Made by a program: the position numbers and the translations under genes
NCBI GenBank assembly: GCA_046347015.1
Contig: JAXMHA010000010.1
Span: forward strand, 1 to 64,000
Reading direction: 5' to 3'
Origin: Dokdonella_A sp046347015
GTDB taxonomy: Bacteria; Pseudomonadota; Gammaproteobacteria; Xanthomonadales; Rhodanobacteraceae
Length of the DNA: 64,000 nucleotides
In this document: positions 9,450 through 18,262 of the stretch, piece after piece
Position numbering within the stretch: position 1 is the stretch's first letter
How the letters are laid out: each line of letters opens with the position of its first letter
Notes under the pieces: generated by a model
Databases searched by the model: none
Told to the model about the DNA's origin: nothing
Seen by the model: the letters and a program-made list of their open reading frames with translations, nothing else

Positions 9450-9743
9450 TCAGGAATCGGCCCGCACCTGCACCACCTTCACCTGGCCATCCGGCGTCAG
9501 CACCTTGATGCGGTAGATCTTGTGCTTGCCGATGGTCAGGGTTTGCGCCGACAGCACCTTGCCGCCGGTATTGTGCTGCACCTGCGCAACGGCTTCCTGC
9601 AACGTCGTCGCGGCGGCCAGCACCGGAACCGTACCGCCGAGCATCGCGGCGAGCAATACCAGCCGCGCGAATCGTGCTGCGCGGTGCCGGCTTCCGCCCC
9701 GCGCGGTGCGCCAGGGTTGCGTGACTGCTGACCCGGTATCCAC
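9450..9743 (-). CDS. Small exported PepSY-domain-like protein
   Basis: A short protein (97 residues from the GTG at 9743). A basic N-region and the hydrophobic segment ARLVLLAAMLGGTVPVLAAA form a signal peptide. The mature part of about 60 residues has the layout of a single PepSY unit: a short helix (TLQEAVAQVQHN), then strands GKVLSAQTLT, KIYRIKVLTPDG and VKVVQVRA. PepSY domains bind or inhibit proteases and often sit beside two-component systems. Here it lies between prc and phoP on the same strand, so it could modulate the protease or feed the sensor (inference). The start is uncertain: there is no ATG close to the signal peptide and the GTG has only a weak ribosome site. Confidence 0.7.
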   Translation of the reverse strand: MDTGSAVTQPWRTARGGSRHRAARFARLVLLAAMLGGTVPVLAAATTLQEAVAQVQHNTGGKVLSAQTLTIGKHKIYRIKVLTPDGQVKVVQVRADS

Positions 9744-9819
9744 GGGCCGCAGTCTCGGCGGAACGCATTGAATTGGCGCTGAACTTGCCGGCCGCGCAGC
9801 CGGCATCCGACTCCGCCGT

Positions 9820-12102
9820 TCAGTCCGGCTCGGCGGGGAACTCGACCTTCGCGTGCGGCAGGCTGGTCGCGGCGAGCTTCGGGTCCGCCGCCAGGATCCC
9901 CGCCATGTCGGCGACGATGTTGGCGGTTTCGTCGAGCACGACATCGCGCTGCGCCTTGCGGGCCTGCTCCCGCTTCAGGTCGCTGGCGATGCTGCGCTCG
10001 TCCGGCTGCAGGCCATCGTCGGGCAACGCTCCCGGCGTCGTGGCGGCCGCGCCATCGGCGAGGTCGTCGGGGGTCGCCGGCGCCATCTCGAGCGTGTCGG
10101 TGAGGCCGCCGGCCGTGTGCCCGGCCGTGGCGTCGGCCTGCTTCTCGCGCTGCTCGCGCGCGGCCTGCTTCGCTTCGCGCTCGTCACGCTCGTGGCGCCG
10201 CACCGCCTCGTTCAACGACACCGTCTCGACGGCGTTCTGCGCGCGGGCGTCGGCAATGTCGGCCTCGAGGTTCTGCCAGGCGATGTCGGTGGCGACGCGC
10301 TTGTCGTGGCGCGACTTCAGCAGCGGGACGAGCGGCTTCAGGTCCGCGGACGGTACGTAGTTCGCGGGCGCGATCGACGACCACGGCAACGCGTTGTCGT
10401 AACTCGACTCGCCGAAATGCTTGACGTCGATGGACAGCGGGAACGCGATGTCCGGCACGACGCCGCGCAGCTGGGTCGAACTGCCGTCGACGCGGAAGAA
10501 CTGGGCGATCGTCATCTTCACTTCGCCGAAGATCGGCTTCTCGTTGTGCGCGATTTCGTCGAGGTCGATCAGGTTCTGCACGGTGCCCTTGCCGAAGGTG
10601 TTCTCGCCGATGATCAGCCCGCGGCCGTAGTCCTGGATCGCGCCGGCGAAAATCTCCGACGCCGAGGCGGACGCGCGGTTGACCAGCACCGCCAATGGTC
10701 CGGAGTAGATCAGCCCCGGGTGCGGGTCATCCTCTTCCTGCACGCTGCCGGTCGCGTTGCGGACCTGCACGACGGGACCCTTGTCGATGAAGAGTCCGGT
10801 CAGGTCGGTGGCTTCGGACAGCGAGCCGCCGCCGTTGTTGCGCAGGTCGATGATGATGCCGTCGACCTTGCCCTGCTCAAGCGTGCGCACGAGGCGCATG
10901 ACGTCGCGCGTCGCGCTCTTGTAGTTCGGGTCGCCGCGGCGGCGGGCCTCGAAATCCTGGTAGAACGTCGGCAGCGAGATGACGCCGATGCGGCGCTTGG
11001 CGCCGTCGCCGTCGACGTCGATGACCGAGTCCTTCGCCGCCTGTTCCTCGATGCTGACCTTCTTGCGGGTCAGGTCGATGACGACGTGCTTGCCGTCCTG
11101 GCCGGCGTCGGCCGGCAGGATCTCGAGCCGCACCACCGTGTCCTTCGGCCCGCGGATCTTCTCGACCACGTCGTCGAGCCGCCAGCCGATCACGTCCGTG
11201 ATCGGGCCGCTGGTGCCCTGCCCGACGCCGACGATGCGGTCGCCGACGCGCAACTTGTTCGACAGCGCCGCCGGCCCGCCCGGCACGATCTCGCGGATCG
11301 CGGTGTAGTCGTCCTGCCGCTGCAGCACCGCGCCGATGCCCTCGAGCGACAGCTTCATCGCGATGTCGAAGTTCTCCGACGCGCGCGGACCGAGGTAGTT
11401 GGTGTGCGGACCGATCGACATCGCATACGCGTTCATGAAGGTCTGGAACACGTCCTCGCTGTTGAGCTGGTACACGCGGTCGAGGTAGTTCTGGTAGCGC
11501 TTTTCCAGCGTGTCGCGGATCTCGGCGTCCGGCTTGCCGGCGAGCTTCAGGCGCAGCCAGTCGTTCTTGACGCGCTTGCGCCACAGGTCGTCGAGTTCGG
11601 CGGTGTCCTTCGCCCATGGCGCCTTGTCGCGGTCGAACCGGTAGCTCTCGTCGCGGTTGAAGTCGAAACCCTTCGCGAGCAGCGAGCGCGCGTAGGCGAC
11701 GCGCTCGCCGATGCGCTGCTCGTACAGGTTGAACATCGCGAACGGCGCGGCGAGGTCTTCGTTCTTGATCGCGTCGTCGAGCGTGTCCTTGTACTTGCCG
11801 AAGCCGTCGATGTCGGCTTGCGTGAAGAACAGCTTGTCGCTGTCGAGCGCTTCGAGGTAGCGCTTGAAGATCTTTTGCGACATCGCGTCGTCGAGCGGCA
11901 GACGGCGATAGTGAAACCGCGTCAGGAACCGTGCCGCGAGCACGCCCGCCTCGCCTTCGTCGGCGGTCGGCGCGAGCGGCTTCGGTGGCGTCTGCGCCGC
12001 CGGCACCGGTGACGACGCCGGCGCCACGGTCGCCGGTGCGCCGGCCGCGACAGCCACGCCGCTCAGCGCCAGCAGGACGGGATATGCGAGGTACTTCCAC
12101 AT
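9820..12102 (-). CDS. prc: Tail-specific periplasmic protease Prc
   Basis: A 760-residue exported S41 protease. A signal peptide starts MWKYLAYPVLLALSG. An N-terminal helical domain follows (about 60-235), then a PDZ domain (about 240-330) and the S41 catalytic core, with LRNNGGGSL before the nucleophile region. The Ser/Lys dyad is in RASASASEIFAGA and GENTFGKGTVQ. The C-terminal DUF3340-type segment is rich in acidic and basic residues. Prc trims C-termini of periplasmic proteins, among them peptidoglycan hydrolases and PBP3, which fits the peptidoglycan genes upstream. The ATG at 12102 directly precedes the signal peptide. The 127-base gap to lipB probably holds its own promoter. Confidence 0.93.
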   Translation of the reverse strand: MWKYLAYPVLLALSGVAVAAGAPATVAPASSPVPAAQTPPKPLAPTADEGEAGVLAARFLTRFHYRRLPLDDAMSQKIFKRYLEALDSDKLFFTQADIDGFGKYKDTLDDAIKNEDLAAPFAMFNLYEQRIGERVAYARSLLAKGFDFNRDESYRFDRDKAPWAKDTAELDDLWRKRVKNDWLRLKLAGKPDAEIRDTLEKRYQNYLDRVYQLNSEDVFQTFMNAYAMSIGPHTNYLGPRASENFDIAMKLSLEGIGAVLQRQDDYTAIREIVPGGPAALSNKLRVGDRIVGVGQGTSGPITDVIGWRLDDVVEKIRGPKDTVVRLEILPADAGQDGKHVVIDLTRKKVSIEEQAAKDSVIDVDGDGAKRRIGVISLPTFYQDFEARRRGDPNYKSATRDVMRLVRTLEQGKVDGIIIDLRNNGGGSLSEATDLTGLFIDKGPVVQVRNATGSVQEEDDPHPGLIYSGPLAVLVNRASASASEIFAGAIQDYGRGLIIGENTFGKGTVQNLIDLDEIAHNEKPIFGEVKMTIAQFFRVDGSSTQLRGVVPDIAFPLSIDVKHFGESSYDNALPWSSIAPANYVPSADLKPLVPLLKSRHDKRVATDIAWQNLEADIADARAQNAVETVSLNEAVRRHERDEREAKQAAREQREKQADATAGHTAGGLTDTLEMAPATPDDLADGAAATTPGALPDDGLQPDERSIASDLKREQARKAQRDVVLDETANIVADMAGILAADPKLAATSLPHAKVEFPAEPD

Positions 12103-12229
12103 GGTGCAGTCTCCAGGCCGCCGGTTACCGGCGGAGGCCACGACGGCCGCGAACCGGTGGCAACAGGTCAGTCGAATGGTGTCGGAAGGGCGCCGCGGGC
12201 TGCCCGGAATCGGAATGCAAGTCTCTCTT

Positions 12230-12958
12230 TCAGCGTGCAGCGCCCACCCCGGCGGCCGGCAGGCGTACCGGATCCCGGGCATCAACGGAGTCGACCTCGA
12301 AACCGAACTGCCGCGCCAGCGATTCGACGAGGACCGCCGCGACGGCCCCCGGATCGTCCGGGCCGCCCAATTCTATCACCTGCGTGACGCGCAAACCCTG
12401 ATAGCCGCAGGGGTTGATGCGGCTGAAGGGTTCGAGATCCATCGCGACGTTGAATGCGAGGCCGTGGAAGCTGCACCCGCGCCGGATCCGCAGCCCCAGC
12501 GCGGCAATCTTGGCGTCGCCGACGTAGACGCCGGGCGCGCCCTCGCGCCGCTGCGCGGCGATGTCCCAGTGCGCGAGCGTGTCGATGACGGACTGCTCGA
12601 TCCGGTGCACGAGTTCCCGCACGCCGACGTGCAACCGGCGCAGGTCGAACAGCGGATACGCGACGATCTGGCCCGGCCCGTGGTACGTGACCTGCCCGCC
12701 GCGGTCGACCGGCACGACCGGGATGTCGCCCGGCATCAGCACGTGTTCCCAGCGCCCGGCCTGGCCCAGCGTGAACACCGGGTCGTGCTCGACCAGCCAC
12801 AATTCGTCGACGGTATCCGGCCCGCGCGCGTCGGTGAACGCCTGCATCGCATGCCAGACCGGCTCGTACGCGCGCCGGCCGAGGTCGCGCACGATCAACG
12901 GGCGGCTGCCGCCCTGGTCCCGGGTTCCGTCTGATCCCATCGTTGCACCATTCACCAT
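12230..12958 (-). CDS. lipB: Octanoyl-[acyl-carrier-protein] transferase LipB
   Basis: A 242-residue cytosolic enzyme that moves octanoate from ACP to the lipoyl domains of 2-oxoacid dehydrogenases and GcvH. The LipB signature is intact: RGGQVTYHGPGQIVAYP, the catalytic Lys in GDAKIAALG, CSFHGLAFNV, and the nucleophile Cys in INPCGYQG. The ATG at 12958 overlaps the end of the methyltransferase gene by 7 bases; a second ATG at 12940 is possible and would drop six residues. In many gammaproteobacteria the order is dacA-ybeD-lipB-lipA. Here a methyltransferase is inserted after ybeD, and lipA does not follow. Confidence 0.94.
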   Translation of the reverse strand: MVNGATMGSDGTRDQGGSRPLIVRDLGRRAYEPVWHAMQAFTDARGPDTVDELWLVEHDPVFTLGQAGRWEHVLMPGDIPVVPVDRGGQVTYHGPGQIVAYPLFDLRRLHVGVRELVHRIEQSVIDTLAHWDIAAQRREGAPGVYVGDAKIAALGLRIRRGCSFHGLAFNVAMDLEPFSRINPCGYQGLRVTQVIELGGPDDPGAVAAVLVESLARQFGFEVDSVDARDPVRLPAAGVGAAR

Positions 12959-13839
12959 GTCGGCTCGACCACGATGCCCTGGTCCTTGCGCGGCACCCGC
13001 ACCTCGAGGTACAGCCCCGGGCGCAGGATCGGCAACGCACGCTCGATCCGGCGGGCCAATCGTCCACGGAAGCTGGACGCCGGTTGTGCGCGATGGTCTT
13101 CGACCAGCAGGCCTGGTCCGCACCGGAAATCCGGCGACAGCATCGTGAAGTAGTCGACCAGTTCGCGCAACGAATATTCCTTCCAGTGATGGGCGCGCGT
13201 GTGCTTCGACAGGATGTCCGGCACGCGGATCCCCGCGCCACCGCCACGCACGAAGCGGCCCCATTGCCAGGCCCGGCTGCGCAGCGCGTAGTGGTTCGGC
13301 GTGGTGACGACGATCCGTCCTCCCGGCCGCAGCACGCGGTGGATCGCCCGCCACATCGCGACCGGATTGAAGGTGACGTGCTCGATGATCTCGGTGAACA
13401 GCACCACATCGAAGGTATCCGCGTCGAGCGCCTCGAGTTCGGTGGCGTGTTCGAGATCGCCGCAGGCGACGAGGCGGATGCCGTGCCGCCGCGCGAGTTC
13501 GCGCACCCTCCGGTCGCCGAACGTGACGGGCAGGTCCAGCGCGGTGACCTCGCAGCCGTCGAGCGCAAACAGCAATGACTGGTGCAGCCAGTGCGCGCCG
13601 ATGTCGAGGACGTGGACCGGACGCACGACGCCTTCGGAAGCAAGTCCAAGGCGCACCTGCCGGTGCGTCCACGCGAACCGCGCGAAGTGGTGGCGCAGGT
13701 AGTTTTCGTCGGTCCCGCCGCAGTCGGCGAACAGTCGCACGTAGTCATCGAGCGGGATACTGGCAACCGCTGTACGCGACTCGCGGTCCACGACGGGTGG
13801 AGTCGAGGCGTCGAGGGTACGAGCTTCCGGCCCCGTCAC
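12952..13839 (-). CDS. Class I SAM-dependent methyltransferase
   Basis: A 295-residue protein from a GTG start 7 bases after the stop of the ybeD-like gene. An N-terminal helical region (DYVRLFADCGGT, HHFARFAWTHRQV) precedes a Rossmann methyltransferase fold. Motif I is VLDIGAHWLH (Gly-poor but recognisable), the acidic loop after strand 2 is TALDLP, and motif IV is VVLFTEIIEHVTF. A second half has RVLRPGGRIVVTTPNHY, typical of methyltransferase family 11 and of ubiquinone/glycan methylases. The last 60 residues are basic and beta-rich. The substrate is unknown. Its overlap on both sides with lipoate and cell-wall genes means co-translation, not necessarily a shared pathway. Confidence 0.8.
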   Translation of the reverse strand: MTGPEARTLDASTPPVVDRESRTAVASIPLDDYVRLFADCGGTDENYLRHHFARFAWTHRQVRLGLASEGVVRPVHVLDIGAHWLHQSLLFALDGCEVTALDLPVTFGDRRVRELARRHGIRLVACGDLEHATELEALDADTFDVVLFTEIIEHVTFNPVAMWRAIHRVLRPGGRIVVTTPNHYALRSRAWQWGRFVRGGGAGIRVPDILSKHTRAHHWKEYSLRELVDYFTMLSPDFRCGPGLLVEDHRAQPASSFRGRLARRIERALPILRPGLYLEVRVPRKDQGIVVEPTW

Positions 13840-13846
13840 GGCGCGC

Positions 13847-14137
13847 CTACAATGTCCAGCGAACCCCGTCGCTGGCCCGCAACGCCGCATGCACGGCGTC
13901 GTAGCGGGTGCGGTCGGGGCACGTGAAGGTGACCGAGACCGATACGTAGTTGCCTTCGCGCGAGGGCCGCACCCGGCCAGCGCCGGCGATCACGCTGACA
14001 CCGGCCGCGGCGATGATTTCCGGTACGCGGTTGACGAGGTCGGCATCGGCGTGGCCGATGGCCGTCACCTCGAACACGCCGGGAAACTGGAAACCCTGCT
14101 CGGGGTGCTCCGCGCGCAGCGCGTCGAAATCGGTCAC
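13847..14137 (-). CDS. ybeD: DUF493 family protein YbeD
   Basis: A 96-residue protein of the DUF493/YbeD family, an ACT-like alpha/beta fold. Matching features are PGVFEVTAIGHA near residue 20 and the terminal strand YVSVSVTFTCPDRT. YbeD proteins are conserved next to lipB and dacA in gammaproteobacteria; an allosteric or regulatory role in lipoate metabolism has been proposed from structure, without proof. The GTG at 14137 overlaps the stop of the carboxypeptidase gene (GTGA), indicating translational coupling. Confidence 0.87.
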   Translation of the reverse strand: MTDFDALRAEHPEQGFQFPGVFEVTAIGHADADLVNRVPEIIAAAGVSVIAGAGRVRPSREGNYVSVSVTFTCPDRTRYDAVHAALRASDGVRWTL

Positions 14138-15450
14138 GGCGTGCCGCCCGCCTGAGGCGTGGCGGTCTCGGTCTGGCCGGCGCCGCCCTTGAACCACAGC
14201 CAGGCGCCGTCGACGAGCCGCTTGAAGACCCCGCCTTCCGGCGCATCCTCGAGCGCGACCAGCGGCGCCTCGACGACGTTCTTGCCGTCCAGCGCAACAT
14301 GCAGCGAACCGACCGCCTGCCCCTTCCGGAACGGGGCGACCAGCCGCGTCGGCACGTCGAGGCTGGCCTTGAGGTCGCCGTAGCGGCCGCGCGGGAACGT
14401 CACCAGCACGTCATGCGTGACGCCGAGCGGCAGCGTCGCGGTCGTGCCCTTCCACAGTTCCGGTTTCGCAAGCGGGGTATCTGCGGCGAACAGCTTGCGC
14501 GTCTCGAAGAAACGGAAGCCGTAGTCGAGCAGCGACTGGTTGTCGTCGGCGCGCTGCTTCTCGCTCGGCGCGTCCATCACCACCGCGATCAGGCGCTCGT
14601 CGCCGCGCTTGGCCGAGGTCGCGAGGCAATAGCCGGCCTCCGAGGTGTGGCCGGTCTTGATGCCATCGACGCTGTCGTCACGCCACAGCAGCGTGTTCCG
14701 GTTGTGCTGCGTGATGCCGTTCCACTCGAACTCCTTGACCGCGTAGATCTTGTATTCCTCGGGGTAATCGTGGATCAACGCGCGCGACATGATCGCGACG
14801 TCCCGCGCGGTCATGTAATGGTTCGGGTTCGGCAGGCCGCTCGCGTCGACGAAGTGCGAGCCGGTCATGCCGAGCTGCTTCGCGTACTGGTTCATCAGGT
14901 TGGCGAAGGTTTCCTCGGATCCGGCGGTGTATTCGGCCAGCGCGATCGCCGCGTCGTTGCCGGACTGGATGATCATTCCGTACAGCAAGTCCTTCAGCTT
15001 GACCTTGCTGCCAACGGCGAGGAACGACGTCGAGCCGTCGGTACCGGCGCCGCCCGCTTTCCACGCGTGCTCGCTGATCGGCACCATGTCGTCCATGTGG
15101 ATCTTGCCTTGCGCGAGTTCGGCCGAGACGACGTACGACGTCATGACCTTGGTGATCGACGCCGGGTAGACGCGCTCGTCGGGATTCGACGACGCGAGGA
15201 TCTGGCCCGACGCGTAGTCCATCAACACCCAGCTCTTGGCGTCGATGGTCGGCGGCGGCGGCACCGGTGCGCGCTGCTCGGCGGGCGCGCCGGGATGGGC
15301 CGCGGGCGCGGGATTCGGCGTTGCATTTGGCGTCGCGACCGGTGCGGCGTTCGGCAGCGGCTTCGACTCGGGCGCGGCCGGCGGATCGACGGCAAAGGAC
15401 GGCGTCGCGATCGCGAGGGCGAGCAGGAACAGGTACGACCAATTCTTCAC
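14134..15450 (-). CDS. dacC: D-alanyl-D-alanine carboxypeptidase (PBP5/6 type, S11)
   Basis: A 438-residue penicillin-binding protein. From the GTG at 15450 it begins VKNWSYLFLLALAI, a signal peptide ending near residue 20, followed by an Ala/Pro linker of about 45 residues. The S11 motifs are all present: SITK (Ser-xx-Lys), SGN, and KTGH. The C-terminal beta domain and a last amphipathic segment (DGAWLWFKGG) would anchor it to the outer face of the inner membrane, as in PBP5. It removes the terminal D-Ala from stem pentapeptides. An ATG at 15489 would add 13 residues in frame and is a possible alternative start. It is coupled to ybeD by a 4-base overlap. Confidence 0.92.
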   Translation of the reverse strand: MKNWSYLFLLALAIATPSFAVDPPAAPESKPLPNAAPVATPNATPNPAPAAHPGAPAEQRAPVPPPPTIDAKSWVLMDYASGQILASSNPDERVYPASITKVMTSYVVSAELAQGKIHMDDMVPISEHAWKAGGAGTDGSTSFLAVGSKVKLKDLLYGMIIQSGNDAAIALAEYTAGSEETFANLMNQYAKQLGMTGSHFVDASGLPNPNHYMTARDVAIMSRALIHDYPEEYKIYAVKEFEWNGITQHNRNTLLWRDDSVDGIKTGHTSEAGYCLATSAKRGDERLIAVVMDAPSEKQRADDNQSLLDYGFRFFETRKLFAADTPLAKPELWKGTTATLPLGVTHDVLVTFPRGRYGDLKASLDVPTRLVAPFRKGQAVGSLHVALDGKNVVEAPLVALEDAPEGGVFKRLVDGAWLWFKGGAGQTETATPQAGGTP

Positions 15451-15499
15451 GGAACCAGGACCCCGCAGGCGGAAAGGAACAACGCCCATTGTCGCCGCT

Positions 15500-16381
15500 T
15501 CAGCGTTCGATCGCCACGCGCGGCGCGCCGAAGCCGAGTTGCGCGAGGCGCGGCGACATCGCGTCCGCCGACGCCGCGTCCGGCAACGGCCCGACGCGGA
15601 CTCGGTGCACGGTGCGTCCACCCACCGACGCCGACACGATCGACACGTCGCGGATTCCCGCACGGCGGGCGGCGTCGGCGACGCGCCGGGCGTTGCGCGC
15701 GTCCGAGTACGACCCGACCTGCAGGAAGATTTCCGGCGACTTGCCGCTTCTGACCTGCCGGATCGGCGGGGGTTCCCGCTGAGGCAGCGCGGGATCGATC
15801 GCCCTGACCTCGACGAGGCCGGTCCCGGCCGGCCAGATGCCGATCCGGACCGCGGCCGCGTACGACAGGTCGATGATGCGGTTCGGCACGAACGGGCCAC
15901 GATCGTTGATGCGCACGATGACGCTCTCGCCGTTGGCGAGGTTGGTCACTTCGGCGTAACTCGGCAGCGGCAAGGTCTTGTGCGCGGCGGTGAACTTGTA
16001 CATGTCGTACGGCTCGAGCATCGACGTCATGTAGCCGTGGAACTTGTCGCCGTACCACGACGCGATGCCGCGCTCGTCGTAGCCGTCGGCGCTGGCGAGC
16101 ACGTGGTACGTCTTGCCGAGCACTTCGTAGGTGGGATTGTTGCCGTAGCGCGCGCGCGGCTCGACCTTCGGCACCGGCTCCGGCAGCTTCGCGACTTCCG
16201 CCGGCGGCATCCGCGGACCGCTGTCCCGGGACTGCCGGTATCGCTCGGACTGCGGGAGCGAGGTTTCCGGAACGCCCCGCGAGCCGGACGAGGCCACCGG
16301 CGGACCGGGGCGCGGGCGCGGTCCGGAACAGGCCGCGAGTGCGGCCAACGCACACGCCACCGCGACGCGCCGGCCGGTCAC
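15500..16381 (-). CDS. rlpA: Septal ring lytic transglycosylase RlpA
   Basis: A 293-residue outer-membrane lipoprotein with lipobox LAAC near residue 18. A Pro-rich linker follows, then the double-psi beta-barrel domain with GIASWYGDKFHG and INDRGPF, the residues used for cleaving stripped glycan strands. The SPOR domain (about 215-293: LQVGSYSDARNARR) binds denuded peptidoglycan at the division site. The start is a GTG overlapping the mltB stop (GTGA). In Pseudomonas RlpA helps daughter-cell separation. The neighbours mltB and dacC make this a peptidoglycan-processing operon. Confidence 0.92.
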   Translation of the reverse strand: MTGRRVAVACALAALAACSGPRPRPGPPVASSGSRGVPETSLPQSERYRQSRDSGPRMPPAEVAKLPEPVPKVEPRARYGNNPTYEVLGKTYHVLASADGYDERGIASWYGDKFHGYMTSMLEPYDMYKFTAAHKTLPLPSYAEVTNLANGESVIVRINDRGPFVPNRIIDLSYAAAVRIGIWPAGTGLVEVRAIDPALPQREPPPIRQVRSGKSPEIFLQVGSYSDARNARRVADAARRAGIRDVSIVSASVGGRTVHRVRVGPLPDAASADAMSPRLAQLGFGAPRVAIER

Positions 16382-17364
16382 GGCGGCGCCGCGTCGATCG
16401 CCTGCCGGATCGCGCCGGCCAACTGGAACACCGCCATCGCGTACAACGGACTCTTGTTGTAGCGCGTGATGACGCGGAAGTCATTGAACACCAGCCAGTA
16501 CTCGGCGCCGTCGGCACCGTCCAGCTTCAGCAGCGTCGCGAGGGCGCCCGGCGGCACGTGCGCCGTCGGTGCGTAGCCCCACGCGGTGAGTTGCTCGACC
16601 GGATACACCGGATCGAGCCCGGCCGGATCGATGGACTGCGGCGAGGCCGCCGGCTGCGAGCGCACCGCGACCGGTTCGCCGTCCCGCCAGCCATGTGCGG
16701 CGAAGTAGTTCGCGACGCTGGCGAGGATGTCGGCGGGAGAATTGACGAGGTCGACGCGGCCGTCGCCGTCGCCGTCGACCGCGTAGTCGCGAATGCTGGA
16801 TGGCATGAACTGGCCCCAGCCTTGCGCGCCGGCGTACGAGCCGGTCAACGTGCCGATCGGCCCGGCCAGCTTGTCGGCCGGCAGTTCCAGCAGTGTCTTC
16901 AGCTCGCCGCGGAAATACGTGGCGCGCGGCGGATAGTGGAACGCCAGCGTCACCAGCGCATCCAGCACGCGGTAATGTCCGGTGATCGCGCCGTAGTTCG
17001 TCTCGACGCCGAGGATCGCGACGAGATACTCCGGCGCCACGCCATAACGCCGCGCCATGACGTCGAGCAGCTCGCGGTGCTGCCGGAAGAACGCGACGCC
17101 ACCGCCGATCCGCGCCGCGCTCAGGAAGATCGGCCGGTACGCGCTCCACGGTTTCGCTTCGGCCGGCCGCGCGATCGCATCGAGGATGCCTTGCTTCACC
17201 TCGGCGCCGTCGAGCAGCGCCGTCAGCGCCGCCGGATCCTTGCCGGTGTCCGCGGCCACCTCGTCCACCAGTGCGGCATATTGGGCCCGATCGACGCTCA
17301 ACGCGGCCTGCGCGGGCACGGCACACGACAACGCGGCGGCGAGCAGGATGACGATCCGGAGCAT
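16378..17364 (-). CDS. mltB: Lytic murein transglycosylase B
   Basis: A 328-residue exported GH103 enzyme with signal peptide MLRIVILLAAALSCAVPAQA. The catalytic Glu is in AILGVETNYG, and GAQGWGQFMPSSI with the DGDGDGRVDL loop completes the SLT fold of the MltB group. It cleaves the MurNAc-GlcNAc bond with 1,6-anhydro product. There is no Cys lipobox, so it is a soluble periplasmic form (SltB-like). The ATG at 17364 is preferred over a TTG 18 bases upstream. It is the first gene of the minus-strand run reaching lipB. Confidence 0.92.
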   Translation of the reverse strand: MLRIVILLAAALSCAVPAQAALSVDRAQYAALVDEVAADTGKDPAALTALLDGAEVKQGILDAIARPAEAKPWSAYRPIFLSAARIGGGVAFFRQHRELLDVMARRYGVAPEYLVAILGVETNYGAITGHYRVLDALVTLAFHYPPRATYFRGELKTLLELPADKLAGPIGTLTGSYAGAQGWGQFMPSSIRDYAVDGDGDGRVDLVNSPADILASVANYFAAHGWRDGEPVAVRSQPAASPQSIDPAGLDPVYPVEQLTAWGYAPTAHVPPGALATLLKLDGADGAEYWLVFNDFRVITRYNKSPLYAMAVFQLAGAIRQAIDAAPP

Positions 17365-17798
17365 GCGCGCGAAGCCTAGCAAGATTGGGCGGACGGCGCG
17401 TTAGGAGTCTTCGATTCGTTCGAGGAAGGCGATCGTCTCGCACGCCGAAAGTGCAAAGCTTCCGCTCTTCGAGCGGCCTACTACAGAAGCCGTGCTTCCG
17501 CGCTGCGCGCGGCCTACTTTCGTTTCGGCAAAAGTAGGCAAAGCCATTGCACCGGACAGGACGGTCGCGCCGACTTCGTGTCGGCGCGACGCCCCTGCGA
17601 TGCCCGCCGAATGGCGGCCGCGCCGAACTCATGCATCCATGCACTCGAACATGCGGCGCTTGCTTCGCCATTCAGCTGCGCGTCTCGGCGTCCAGTACGG
17701 CGCTCATAGCTCGCTTCGACGACGGCCATCCATGGCCTGCGCTTTCGCGTCAACGGCACGGGTCCTTCCAGCGGACCGACACCCGTTGGAACAAACCG
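17365..17798. other. Gene-free stretch holding a structured repeat
   Basis: About 430 bases without a credible gene. Bases 17440-17550 carry stacked short hairpins (see the repeat entry). The remainder consists of GC-rich inverted repeats such as GTCGCGCCGACttcgTGTCGGCGCGAC around 17565-17592. Several short open frames cross it, but they are Arg/Ser/His-rich with no start signal, and I do not accept them. Confidence 0.6.
17440..17550 (+). repeat. Hairpin-rich intergenic repeat, copy 1
   Basis: The segment contains CGAAAGtgCAAAGCTTCCGCTC, then CCGCTCttcGAGCGG, and an 8-base stem CCTACTTT (17513-17520) pairing with AAAGTAGG (17532-17539), ending GCAAAGCCATTG. Nearly the same order of blocks reappears in inverted orientation at 19350-19440. 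I recognise this style of element from Xanthomonadales intergenic regions but cannot name a family. Confidence 0.6.
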
Positions 17799-18113
17799 TC
17801 AGGGGTGGAAACCGGTTATCGCCAAGAGGATGAGATATCCCAAGGCGACGCGACCGGGTGCAAACGTCCAGCAATCCGATTCCACTGAACGTCCATGGAC
17901 GGCTGCATGCCAGGCGAATCGCAAGAACAACAGTCCGGCGGGTAGGAATAGGTGGCTGCGAATCGCTTCCGGCGACGTTGCGCCGCGGGACCAAACAATG
18001 TCGAGAAGACCGACTGCGCCAACCAGCGCAGCCTAGTAGACGATGACATCCAGAATCCGCAACGGCCAGCAGACGGAAATGACAGGCTTGGGGTTGATGC
18101 TAACGGTGCTCAT
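17799..18113 (-). pseudogene. Small membrane protein gene interrupted by an in-frame TAG
   Basis: From the ATG at 18113 the frame reads MSTVSINPKPVISVCWP and then LRILDVIVY, a TAG at 18033-18035 (codon 27), and continues without interruption for 77 more codons to a TGA at 17799-17801. The part after the stop is strongly hydrophobic: AALVGAVGLLDIVWSRGA, then HLFLPAGLLFLRFAWH and VALGYLILLAITGF, giving three or four membrane segments. The TAG sits inside the first segment, where TGG (Trp) would be natural. It looks like a roughly 104-residue membrane protein broken by one transition, or a sequencing error. It lies 149 bases downstream of the membrane gene at 18263-18901 and probably belonged to the same unit. 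Function is unknown. Confidence 0.5.
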
Positions 18114-18262
18114 GAAATCTCACCACGAATTTGGTTTTGTGCATCCAAATTGCGCAGTCGCGCGAACGCAGGGCTGGCGTTTCGCGCGCACCGCGCCCGT
18201 GACGCGATCGTCGCAGGCGTTCACCAAGGCGTTGCTGCGCATCCTGCTCCGACGAATGCAGA

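Noticed and set aside
9853..12012. Plus-strand frame of 719 codons antisense to prc
   Set aside because: It mirrors the prc codon pattern and shows no start signal or recognisable domain.
17492..18049. Short frames such as the 113-codon ones at 17492-17888
   Set aside because: They cross hairpin repeats, are rich in Arg, His and Ser, have no ribosome site, and the same type of frame follows from repeat DNA.
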